A stretch of DNA of 50,232 bases from Silvibacterium sp. (lineage in GTDB: Bacteria > Acidobacteriota > Terriglobia > Terriglobales > Acidobacteriaceae), in assembly GCA_030037215.1 (NCBI GenBank), contig JASHRS010000231.1, positions 1 to 50,232 on the forward strand, read 5' to 3'. The notes beneath the pieces were generated by a model. It was not told the DNA's origin and did not search any database. It saw only the letters and a list, made by a program, of their open reading frames with translations. Made by a program: the position numbers and the translations under genes. Below are positions 1 through 6,613 of the stretch, piece after piece; positions within the stretch are counted from its first letter, which is position 1, and each line of letters begins with the position of its first letter.

Positions 1-2
1 AC

Positions 3-548
3 GGGAAGCCGATGATATGGGTTGATGGCGAGAAGCGTGAACTCACTCCAGAGGAGCGGGCGCGGCTTGAGGCGCGGCTTCAGGAGGCTCAGAAGAGGAT
101 TGCGGCAGAGACAGCGCGAATCAATAGTCCCGAGTTCAGGAAGCAGATCGCGGATGCGCAACAGAAAGCGCAGGAGGAGTTGAACAGCCCTGAATTCAAG
201 CAAAGGATGGCAGAGGCGCAGAAGAGAATTGCGGAAGCGCAGGCAAAACTGAACAGTCCCGAGTTCCGGAAGCAGATTGAGGACGCGCAGAAGCAGGCGT
301 GTGAGGCTGCACGAAAGATCAATAGCGCTGAAATGCAAAAGCAGATAGAAGAGGCGCAGAAACAGGTTGAGGCAGCAACAGCGCGTGTGAATAGTCCGGA
401 ATTTCAAAAGCAGATAGAAGAAGCAGCGCAGGCCAGTGCAAAGGTGAACAGCGCGGAGATCCAGAAGCAGATGGCAGAGGCGCAAAAGCAGATTGCAGAC
501 GCTCTGGCGAAGATGAAAGCGGAAGACGAGACTATGCAGAAGAAATGA
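3..548 (+). CDS. C-terminal part of a coiled-coil repeat protein (left-truncated)
   Basis: The reading frame is open to the left edge of the window, so this is probably the C-terminal end of a longer protein. The first in-frame ATG is at 12. What is visible is almost wholly charged and helical: about six tandem repeats of 19-23 residues, each starting with (I/L/V)NS(P/A)E followed by a QKQI-EAQ-like stretch rich in Lys, Gln, Glu and Ala. This predicts a long coiled coil. There is no signal peptide, membrane segment or catalytic motif in the visible part. Similar tails may occur on acidobacterial BlaR1/M56-type membrane peptidases, but that is a recollection and nothing here proves it. The gene ends 19 bases before a strong intrinsic terminator. 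Function is unknown. Confidence 0.6.
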   Translation, partial: GKPMIWVDGEKRELTPEERARLEARLQEAQKRIAAETARINSPEFRKQIADAQQKAQEELNSPEFKQRMAEAQKRIAEAQAKLNSPEFRKQIEDAQKQACEAARKINSAEMQKQIEEAQKQVEAATARVNSPEFQKQIEEAAQASAKVNSAEIQKQMAEAQKQIADALAKMKAEDETMQKK

Positions 549-567
549 GTGTTAGATTCCCCGTTTC

Positions 568-595
568 AGGGCCGCCTTCGGGCGGCCCTATTTTT
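568..595 (+). terminator. Intrinsic terminator with UUCG tetraloop
   Basis: A perfect 9-bp GC-rich stem (568-576 with 581-589) encloses a TTCG tetraloop and is followed by ATTTTT. It ends the transcript of the repeat protein, whose stop codon lies about 20 bases upstream. The gene on the other side, ending at 616, is convergent. Confidence 0.9.
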
Positions 596-615
596 AGTGA
601 AGATGTGAGAAGCGC

Positions 616-1434
616 CTAGAACGGCATTCTGGCTGAGAAGACGAGGGCATGGTTGTAGGAGTGGTATGCAGAAGTGGCGATCTGCATGCCTGCGCCGAGA
701 GTTACGCCGAGACGGTTGTGGAGTTTCCAGCGGCCGACGATACCGGGCGTGACGAAGTTCTGAATCTTGCCGTCATTGGGTCCACCCTCATAAAACGTGG
801 CGTTGAATTCGACTTCGGGCCACCAGTTGGGGCTGGCCTTGAACTGCGTGGCGGTGTTCCACGCAATCGGGCGGCCCAGCTTATCGGAGTTGGCAACGGG
901 AAGCGTGGCTCCGGCGGTCGACTGCACATCGAAGAGGCCGATGCCTTTGCCGACGGCGAGCGTGGGACTGACGGAAGCGTCGGTTGAACCGTTGGAATAG
1001 CTGCCTGTGGGAACGCTTCCTCCAACAAAAGCGGTGATGATGCTGTTGCCGTGCTCCTCATTGCGAGCAAAGAAGCGGTATTTCATGAGGAATGTGGTGT
1101 CGCCGAAGCCGTCTTTGACTTTGGGGTTGTTGTGCTGGGTGTATGGCGGGACATTGAAGAGGAGTTCGATGTGACGCGCTGGAATGAGCTCAAGCCCTTT
1201 GCCGTTGCCGTAAATCCAGGTGTCCGTCAGGGTGGGCGTGATTTCGCGTACAAAGTCGGTGCGGAACTCCTGCTCAAGGCGCGGCGTGACGGTTACGAGC
1301 GGAGTGACCCAGTGGGGCTGGGCATTTTGCGTTGCGGTGACGCGGGCCTGCCAGTTGGCAATGAAGCTGTTCTGCGCGCAGAGGCAAGGAGCCGCGAAGG
1401 CGCAGACGATGATAGCTGCGATGAATTTACGCAA
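616..1434 (-). CDS. Outer-membrane beta-barrel protein (transporter/MetA-pathway-like)
   Basis: A 272-residue exported protein. I choose the TTG start at 1434 because GGAG lies seven bases upstream (1445-1442) and translation then begins directly with a signal peptide (LRKFIAAIIVCAFAAPCLCA, cleavage near CLCA-QN). Longer in-frame extension upstream gives a non-secretory N-terminus. The mature part has alternating aromatic/polar strands, a G-F-G-D-T segment, a TGSYS turn and a terminal Phe (SARMPF). This is typical of the outer-membrane transporter family annotated as phenol MetA-pathway-like porins. The substrate cannot be told. The gene at 16867-17721 encodes a protein of the same general type. 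It converges on the repeat protein to its left. Confidence 0.72.
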   Translation of the reverse strand: MRKFIAAIIVCAFAAPCLCAQNSFIANWQARVTATQNAQPHWVTPLVTVTPRLEQEFRTDFVREITPTLTDTWIYGNGKGLELIPARHIELLFNVPPYTQHNNPKVKDGFGDTTFLMKYRFFARNEEHGNSIITAFVGGSVPTGSYSNGSTDASVSPTLAVGKGIGLFDVQSTAGATLPVANSDKLGRPIAWNTATQFKASPNWWPEVEFNATFYEGGPNDGKIQNFVTPGIVGRWKLHNRLGVTLGAGMQIATSAYHSYNHALVFSARMPF

Positions 1435-1753
1435 GTTTGATCTCCAAAGAAAGATGAAATTACATGCGTCAATATGACGGCGCGTAGAAGAACGCACGGC
1501 GCCGAACGGATACTTTATGAGAAAGGTTCAAACCCAGAGCAGGGCATCGGGGTCCGTATTGAGCCACCGGGAGCTCCTGAGGAACTAATCGTTGCCTTAC
1601 CATAAGTATAATTGGGGTTATATCTATCCATGCGATCGGACTCGTTACTTCAATACGGATCATGTATATTTCGATATCCAGTTCCGGCGAATCAAACGAT
1701 GGGCTTTTGGGCCCTTAAGTTTTACAGAGGCTTGTTCATAGCGCGGATTTTTT
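1435..1753. other. Gene-free interval with one palindrome
   Basis: A 319-base stretch between two minus-strand genes. Short open frames exist but lack Shine-Dalgarno sites and give compositionally random proteins. It contains the inverted repeat at 1467-1479 just upstream of the beta-barrel gene, an AT-rich patch around 1602-1632 (TATAAT-like on the plus strand), and a weak GGGC...GCCC hairpin near 1707-1722 downstream of the 1754 gene. No RNA gene was recognised. Confidence 0.5.
1467..1479. promoter_or_regulatory. CGTCA-ATA-TGACG inverted repeat, candidate operator
   Basis: Perfect 5-bp arms separated by ATA, 33 bases upstream of the TTG start of the beta-barrel gene. This is the position expected for an operator or for overlap with its promoter. 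No regulator is encoded next to it. The arms are short, so chance is a real alternative. Confidence 0.3.
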
Positions 1754-2299
1754 CTATGGCTCCACAGTAATCACGGAAATCTTGTCGAGGTTTCTCACCC
1801 AGCGGGCAGGTCGCTTGTCTTCGGTGGAGACGATTTTGAATGCGCCGTCGACAGCAATGGGCTTGCCGTCGAGCGTGTCGGCGACGATGATCTGACCAGT
1901 GTGGATGGTGGGATCGGTTTCGGCCAGCGAGTAAAGGACTTTGTATCCGTCGGTGCCTTCGGCGACGACGCCGGTCATGAAGAGCGGACCGCGAACGGTC
2001 TCACCCTGCGGGGCTCCCAGTTTGGCAAGAAGAGTGGCGAGCGGAACACCGGAATAGGTTTCGTTTGCTTTGGTGTGGCCGTTAAAAACGGCGACGGTGA
2101 CATGCGGCAGAGCGGCGAAATCGGCAGGAGTGAGGGTGATGGATATGTCCTGATATGCGAGGGTGAGGCTCGTGGATGGGACGGCGGGAGCGTGGTGATG
2201 CATCTCCTGCGCGACGAGGTCGAGATGCGCGAAGCAGGCCGTTGAAGCAAAGGTGAGAATGAAGAGCGCAAAAGGCCGGGTTATTTTCACAGAGATCAT
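1754..2299 (-). CDS. Exported molybdopterin-binding-fold (PF00174-like) protein
   Basis: A 181-residue protein with a signal peptide (MISVKITRPFALFILTF..., cleavage near CFA-HL). The first in-frame start is a GTG at 2338, but it adds 13 polar residues without a ribosome site, so the ATG at 2299 is preferred. The mature part matches the sulfite-oxidase-type molybdopterin domain pattern: a V-F-N-G-H strand, Y-S-G-V-P-L, L-L-A-K-L-G, then G-T-D-G-Y, I-I-V-A-D and a final R-W-V-R-N-L-D-K-I motif. The only Cys is in the signal peptide, so the usual molybdenum-ligating cysteine is missing. The protein may be a truncated relative that does not bind the cofactor in the normal way. It is divergent from paoABC, a molybdenum enzyme operon. 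Confidence 0.7.
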   Translation of the reverse strand: MISVKITRPFALFILTFASTACFAHLDLVAQEMHHHAPAVPSTSLTLAYQDISITLTPADFAALPHVTVAVFNGHTKANETYSGVPLATLLAKLGAPQGETVRGPLFMTGVVAEGTDGYKVLYSLAETDPTIHTGQIIVADTLDGKPIAVDGAFKIVSTEDKRPARWVRNLDKISVITVEP

Positions 2300-2381
2300 C
2301 TTAATCGGCTTTATTCGCTTTTGAGGAAAATTCTCCACCGGTTTTATGCGGTTAGGGCCGAGTTGTGGACGCGAACGGGAG

Positions 2382-2433
2382 CGCTGCGTTAGCGTTTAAG
2401 CAGCCAACATTTTCTCAGGGACGCAAGTGTCCC
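2382..2433 (+). promoter_or_regulatory. Two small hairpins in the divergent interval before paoA
   Basis: The 190-base gap between the divergent PF00174-like gene and paoA holds GCTGC (2383-2387) pairing with GCAGC (2400-2404), and GGGAC (2418-2422) pairing with GTCCC (2429-2433). They could be leader structure or operators. They do not match the molybdenum cofactor riboswitch in any way I can recognise. Confidence 0.25.
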
Positions 2434-2489
2434 GCTTTCGTTGGCACGTCAAACGCACACGCACCTCAACCTGACAGGGGAGTCAGCGA

Positions 2490-3176
2490 ATGAAGAAAAC
2501 GTGCGATCCTCCTTTGAATGCGCCTCCTGAAATGGATGCGCCGGTTTCTGACAAACCTTCCAGCTTTTTCTCCTTCGGAAAATTTTCCAGACGCGCATTT
2601 CTGACACAGCTTGGTGCCGCGGGGCTGGCAGCAACAACAGTTCCGCTGGTGCATGCGGTGACGGAAACGCCGGCACAGGACACTGCGGATACGGCTTCAG
2701 AGGTTGCTCCGGGCGCTGTTCCAGTGACCCTGCGCGTGAACGGGAAAGATCACAGGTTGATGCTGGAGCCTCGGGTGACGCTGTTGGATGCGTTGCGCGA
2801 GAACCTGCAAATGTTCGGCACGAAAAAGGGTTGTGATCATGGTCAGTGTGGCGCGTGCACGGTGCATGTGAACGGAAGGAGGATGAATTCGTGCCTGACG
2901 TTTGCGGTGATGCACCAGATGGACGAGATCACGACGATCGAGGGACTGGAGCGCGACGGAGTGCTGCATCCTGTGCAGCAGGCGTTTCTCGATCACGATG
3001 GATTCCAGTGCGGGTACTGTACGCCGGGACAGATCATGTCAGGCGCGGCGCTGCTGAAAGAGCCGATCGGTCCATCAGACGATGACGTGCGCGCGGCGAT
3101 GAGCGGCAATATCTGCCGGTGCGGCGCTTACAAGAACATTGTGGCGGCTATTCAGCAGGCACGGCATTCCGCATAG
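2490..3176 (+). CDS. paoA: Periplasmic aldehyde oxidoreductase, [2Fe-2S] subunit PaoA
   Basis: Iron-sulfur subunit of a xanthine-oxidase-family aldehyde oxidoreductase; it passes electrons from the molybdenum centre to FAD. It has 228 residues, close to E. coli PaoA (YagT). A Tat signal with SRRAFL at 33-38 precedes a hydrophobic Ala/Leu stretch, so the folded complex is exported. The plant-type [2Fe-2S] cluster ligands are C115, C120, C123 and C135. The second, all-helical cluster has C174, C177, C209 and C211 (CGYC and CRC motifs). AGGGGAG lies about seven bases before the ATG. It is first of three co-directional genes with short gaps, paoB starting 32 bases on. Confidence 0.95.
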   Translation: MKKTCDPPLNAPPEMDAPVSDKPSSFFSFGKFSRRAFLTQLGAAGLAATTVPLVHAVTETPAQDTADTASEVAPGAVPVTLRVNGKDHRLMLEPRVTLLDALRENLQMFGTKKGCDHGQCGACTVHVNGRRMNSCLTFAVMHQMDEITTIEGLERDGVLHPVQQAFLDHDGFQCGYCTPGQIMSGAALLKEPIGPSDDDVRAAMSGNICRCGAYKNIVAAIQQARHSA

Positions 3177-3208
3177 TTCCTCAAACAAGCAAACCTCCAG
3201 GAGCTTGT

Positions 3209-4180
3209 ATGCAGCCATTTGGATTTACGCAGGCAAAGACAGTGGATGGGGCGGTCGCGCAGAGCGGGCGTTTTGTGGCCGGCGGCACGACGCTGATCGA
3301 CCTGATGAAGCTGGATGTGGAGACGCCGCGGCAGGTGGTGGATATCAATCTGCTGCCTCTGGACCGCGTGGAAGCTGCACCGGACGGTGGGCTGAAAATC
3401 GGCGCTCTGGTGCGGAACAGCGATCTGGCGAACCATCCGGATGTAAAGGCACGGTACACGGTGCTTTCCGAGGCGCTGCTGTCGGGAGCGTCTCCGCAGC
3501 TCCGGAATATGGCGACGACGGGCGGAAATCTGCTGCAGCGGACGCGGTGCTATTACTTTCGCGACACGAACTATGCGTGCAATAAGCGGCAGCCGGGGTC
3601 GGGGTGTCCGGCAATTGACGGATTCAACCGCGTTCATGCAGTGCTGGGCGGGAGCGAGAACTGCGTGGCGACGCATCCCTCAGACATGGCGGTGGCGATG
3701 ATGGCGCTGGAGACGCTCGTACATATGCAGGGCACAAAGGGTGAACGGCAGATTGCACTGGATGATTTTTATCTGGCGCCTGGATCGACTCCGGACAAGG
3801 AGAATGTGCTTGAGCCAGGTGAACTGATCACCTATGTGACACTTCCAGCACTGGCTGCAGGGACGAAGTCGTATTACCTGAAGTTGCGCGACCGTGCACA
3901 ATACGAATTTGCGCTGGCGTCGGCAGCGGTTGTGGTGCAGGTTGATGGCGGGCGAGTAAAGCGAGTCCGGATTGCGATGGGCGGAGTGGGCACTAAGCCA
4001 TGGCGATCGAAAGAGGCTGAAGCAGTTCTGGAAGGGAAGGCCGCGAACGAGCAAAATTTCCGCGCGGCTGCTGAGGCTGCGCTGCGTGATGCCAAACCGC
4101 TGCGCTACAACGGGTTCAAGATTGAGCTGGCGAAGCGCGCAGTGGTGCGGGCGCTGATGGTCGCAACCCAGAACGCTTAG
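3209..4180 (+). CDS. paoB: Periplasmic aldehyde oxidoreductase, FAD subunit PaoB
   Basis: FAD-binding subunit that receives electrons from PaoA. The ATG at 3209 has AGGAG six bases upstream and gives 323 residues, near the E. coli PaoB (YagS) length; a longer open frame upstream overlaps paoA and is rejected. The FAD pocket motif VAGGTTL is near residue 23 and S-P-Q-L-R-N-M-A-T-T-G-G-N near 95-107. The family's extra [4Fe-4S] loop is present, with C114, C124, C133 and C152 in the segment RCYYFRD...ACNKR...GSGC...NCVATHPSD. There is no signal peptide, as expected for a subunit carried out with the Tat-tagged PaoA. It is followed after six bases by paoC. Confidence 0.95.
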   Translation: MQPFGFTQAKTVDGAVAQSGRFVAGGTTLIDLMKLDVETPRQVVDINLLPLDRVEAAPDGGLKIGALVRNSDLANHPDVKARYTVLSEALLSGASPQLRNMATTGGNLLQRTRCYYFRDTNYACNKRQPGSGCPAIDGFNRVHAVLGGSENCVATHPSDMAVAMMALETLVHMQGTKGERQIALDDFYLAPGSTPDKENVLEPGELITYVTLPALAAGTKSYYLKLRDRAQYEFALASAAVVVQVDGGRVKRVRIAMGGVGTKPWRSKEAEAVLEGKAANEQNFRAAAEAALRDAKPLRYNGFKIELAKRAVVRALMVATQNA

Positions 4181-4186
4181 GAGCGA

Positions 4187-6403
4187 ATGATGGCGGCATC
4201 GGTAGTTGGAACGGCGGTTACGCGGGTCGACGGAAGGGTAAAGGTCACGGGCGCGGCGCGATACGCGGTCGACCATCCGATTGAGGGCGTTGTGTATGGC
4301 GTGCCGATAGCGAGCACGATCGGGTCGGGCAAAATTACAGCGATCGACACTTCAGTTGCGGAGAAGATGCCGGGAGTACTGGCGATTCTGCATCACGGCA
4401 ATTGCGGGCCGCTTTTCAGAACTGCCAGCCCGTTTGAGCAGGATAGCTGGATGAGCGAGAGCCGGCCTCCGTTTGAGGACGACACGGTTTACTACTACGG
4501 GCAATTTGTAGCTTTGGCGGTTGCAAATACGTTTGAGCAGGCGCTGGATGCGGCGTCGCATGTGAAGATCAGCTACCGGGAGGAGAAGCCGCTGACGCGC
4601 ATGAGCGACGTTGCCGAGCAACCGCCGGTCCGTTCGCGTTATGCGCGCGGCGACGCGGAGAGTGCATATAACAGCGCTCCGATGAAGATTGACGCGACCT
4701 ATATTACGCCGACCGAGACGCACAATCCGATGGAGATGCACGGGACCATCGCTGTATGGAACGGCGATAAGGTCACGCTGTACGAGACGACGCAGGGTGT
4801 GATGAACCACCAGGGCGTGATGTCGCAGACGCTGGGCGTTCCAATCGAGGATGTGCATATCATTTCACCGTTTGTCGGGTCGGGGTTCGGAGGCAAGCTG
4901 GCGCCATGGCCGCATTCGCTGCTGGCGGCGATGGCAGCGCGGCGGGTGAATCGTCCGGTAAAGGTGAGCGTTCCGCGCAGCCTCATGTTTACGACCGTGG
5001 GGCATCGCCCTCTGACGGAACAGCGTGTGCGGCTGGGAGCGACCGAGGACGGGAAGCTGATGGCGATTGTGCACGAAGCGAAGAATCCCACTTCGATGAT
5101 CGTTGACTTTATGGAACGTTGCACCGGGCCGACGCCGATGATCTACAGCTGCCCGAATGTAACGGCGACGGAGCAGCTGGTGAAACTGAATATCGGTACG
5201 CCGTGCCCGATGCGCGGGCCGGGAAGAACTCCCGGGATGTATGCGCTGGATTCGGCGATGGACGAGCTGGCGGTGAAGCTGAATCTTGATCCGATGGAGG
5301 TACGGTTGCGGAATTATGCGGAGAAAGATGAGAGCTCAAACCTGCCTTTTTCGAGCAAGCATCTGCGCGAGTGTTACCAGACGGGCGCGGAGAAGTTTGG
5401 ATGGAGCAAGCGGACGCCGGGCGTGGGATCAATGCGCGACGGAAGCGAGATTCTGGGCTGGGGCATGGGGACAGCGACCTGGGACGCGTATCGTGGGGGA
5501 TCGCAGGCGCGGGTGCGGCTATCTGCAGATGGGCGCGCTCGGGTATCGTGCGCAACACAGGACATTGGGACGGGGACTTATACCGTGGTCGCGATCATCG
5601 TGTCCGATAAGACGGGAATTCCGGTTGAGAGGATCGATGCAGTTTTGGGTGACAGCTCCCTGCCTCCGGGACCGACATCCGGTGGATCGGCGGCGACGGC
5701 CACGGTGATTCCGGCGGTCGCAGCGGCCAGTATGAACGTGATTGGCGAACTATTGAAACTGGCTGTGATCACCGATGGGTCGCCGTTTAATGGCGCTGAT
5801 GCGACAACGCTGGCGATGAGCAGCGGGAGGGTTCACAAAAAGGGCGACGCACCGGAAAGTGGGGTTCCGTTTGAGCAACTGCTCAAGCTGCGGCGCGTGG
5901 CTGCGCTGGAGGCTGAGGCAAAAACGGGAGGCGCTCCCGATGAGGACAAGTATTCGATGCACAGCTTTGGAGCACACTTCGTCGAGGTCGGCTGGGATCC
6001 TGGGATTGCGCGGCTGCGCGTGCGGCGTACGCTGACGGTGATGGACGCGGGACGCATTATCAGCGAGAAGTCAGGGCGCAACCAGATTTTGGGTGCAGTA
6101 GTAATGGGCATCGGCATGGCAATGCTGGAGGAGACGATCTACGATCCGCGCAACGCCAAGCCACTGAACAACAACTATGCAGATTATCTTGTAGCGACCA
6201 ATGCGGATATTCCCGAGCAGGAATGCATCTTCCTCGATTATCCCGATCCGGTGATCGGGGAGTATGGCGCGCGCGGAATTGGCGAGATCGGATTGACGGG
6301 TGTGGCGTCTGCACTGACGATGGCGACGTATCATGCGACTGGCGTCCGCGTGAGGGATTTACCGATTCGGATTGAGAAATTGATGGCGAACCGGGCCGTG
6401 TAA
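4187..6403 (+). CDS. paoC: Periplasmic aldehyde oxidoreductase, molybdenum cofactor subunit PaoC
   Basis: Catalytic subunit of the aldehyde oxidoreductase, oxidising aldehydes to acids at a Moco centre. It has 738 residues (E. coli PaoC is about 732). The AGGAG overlapping the paoB stop codon sets the start at 4187; a second ATG follows directly. Moco-binding signatures include GSGFGGK near residue 230, a PMRGPG segment near 345, and GGSAATATV near 505. The catalytic glutamate lies in the C-terminal GARGIGEIGLTG motif. No XdhC/PaoD-type cofactor-insertion chaperone follows, unlike in E. coli, so it must be encoded elsewhere if needed. Confidence 0.95.
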   Translation: MMAASVVGTAVTRVDGRVKVTGAARYAVDHPIEGVVYGVPIASTIGSGKITAIDTSVAEKMPGVLAILHHGNCGPLFRTASPFEQDSWMSESRPPFEDDTVYYYGQFVALAVANTFEQALDAASHVKISYREEKPLTRMSDVAEQPPVRSRYARGDAESAYNSAPMKIDATYITPTETHNPMEMHGTIAVWNGDKVTLYETTQGVMNHQGVMSQTLGVPIEDVHIISPFVGSGFGGKLAPWPHSLLAAMAARRVNRPVKVSVPRSLMFTTVGHRPLTEQRVRLGATEDGKLMAIVHEAKNPTSMIVDFMERCTGPTPMIYSCPNVTATEQLVKLNIGTPCPMRGPGRTPGMYALDSAMDELAVKLNLDPMEVRLRNYAEKDESSNLPFSSKHLRECYQTGAEKFGWSKRTPGVGSMRDGSEILGWGMGTATWDAYRGGSQARVRLSADGRARVSCATQDIGTGTYTVVAIIVSDKTGIPVERIDAVLGDSSLPPGPTSGGSAATATVIPAVAAASMNVIGELLKLAVITDGSPFNGADATTLAMSSGRVHKKGDAPESGVPFEQLLKLRRVAALEAEAKTGGAPDEDKYSMHSFGAHFVEVGWDPGIARLRVRRTLTVMDAGRIISEKSGRNQILGAVVMGIGMAMLEETIYDPRNAKPLNNNYADYLVATNADIPEQECIFLDYPDPVIGEYGARGIGEIGLTGVASALTMATYHATGVRVRDLPIRIEKLMANRAV

Positions 6404-6518
6404 GCAGGTGGATTGCCACAAGTCATTAATTTTTTGAATATTTTGAAGTTGATTCCTTGTCGTTTACCACGCAACTTCTTCATTGCTAAGCTGTCTATCT
6501 TTATAGGCTGATGACCGC

Positions 6519-6538
6519 GGTACGGGAGAGCCCGTGCC
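6519..6538 (+). promoter_or_regulatory. Hairpin in the leader of the 933-residue exported protein
   Basis: An 8-bp stem with one G-U pair (GGTACGGG/CCCGTGCC, loop AGAG) sits in the 210-base gap after paoC, about 75 bases before the next start codon. It has no U-tract, so it is not an ordinary terminator. It may be part of a structured 5' leader. Confidence 0.3.
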
Positions 6539-6613
6539 TCCAAAGCGGGCATCTAATCATTGAACGCTTGAGCGAGTTCGTACGGCTCAGTTGAAATTCC
6601 TTAGAATTGGATT

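Noticed and set aside
1524-1540. GGTTCAAACCC resembles a tRNA T-arm
   Set aside because: The stem does not extend to five pairs, and no anticodon or acceptor arm lies at the right distance.
1469-1663. 64-codon minus-strand ORF
   Set aside because: No ribosome site, no recognisable domain, and it overlaps the promoter region of the beta-barrel gene.
6500-6580. GGGAGAG and GGCTGATGACC resemble pieces of glycine and fluoride riboswitches
   Set aside because: The rest of either consensus (core bulges, second aptamer, pseudoknot partner) is missing, so only a generic hairpin is reported.
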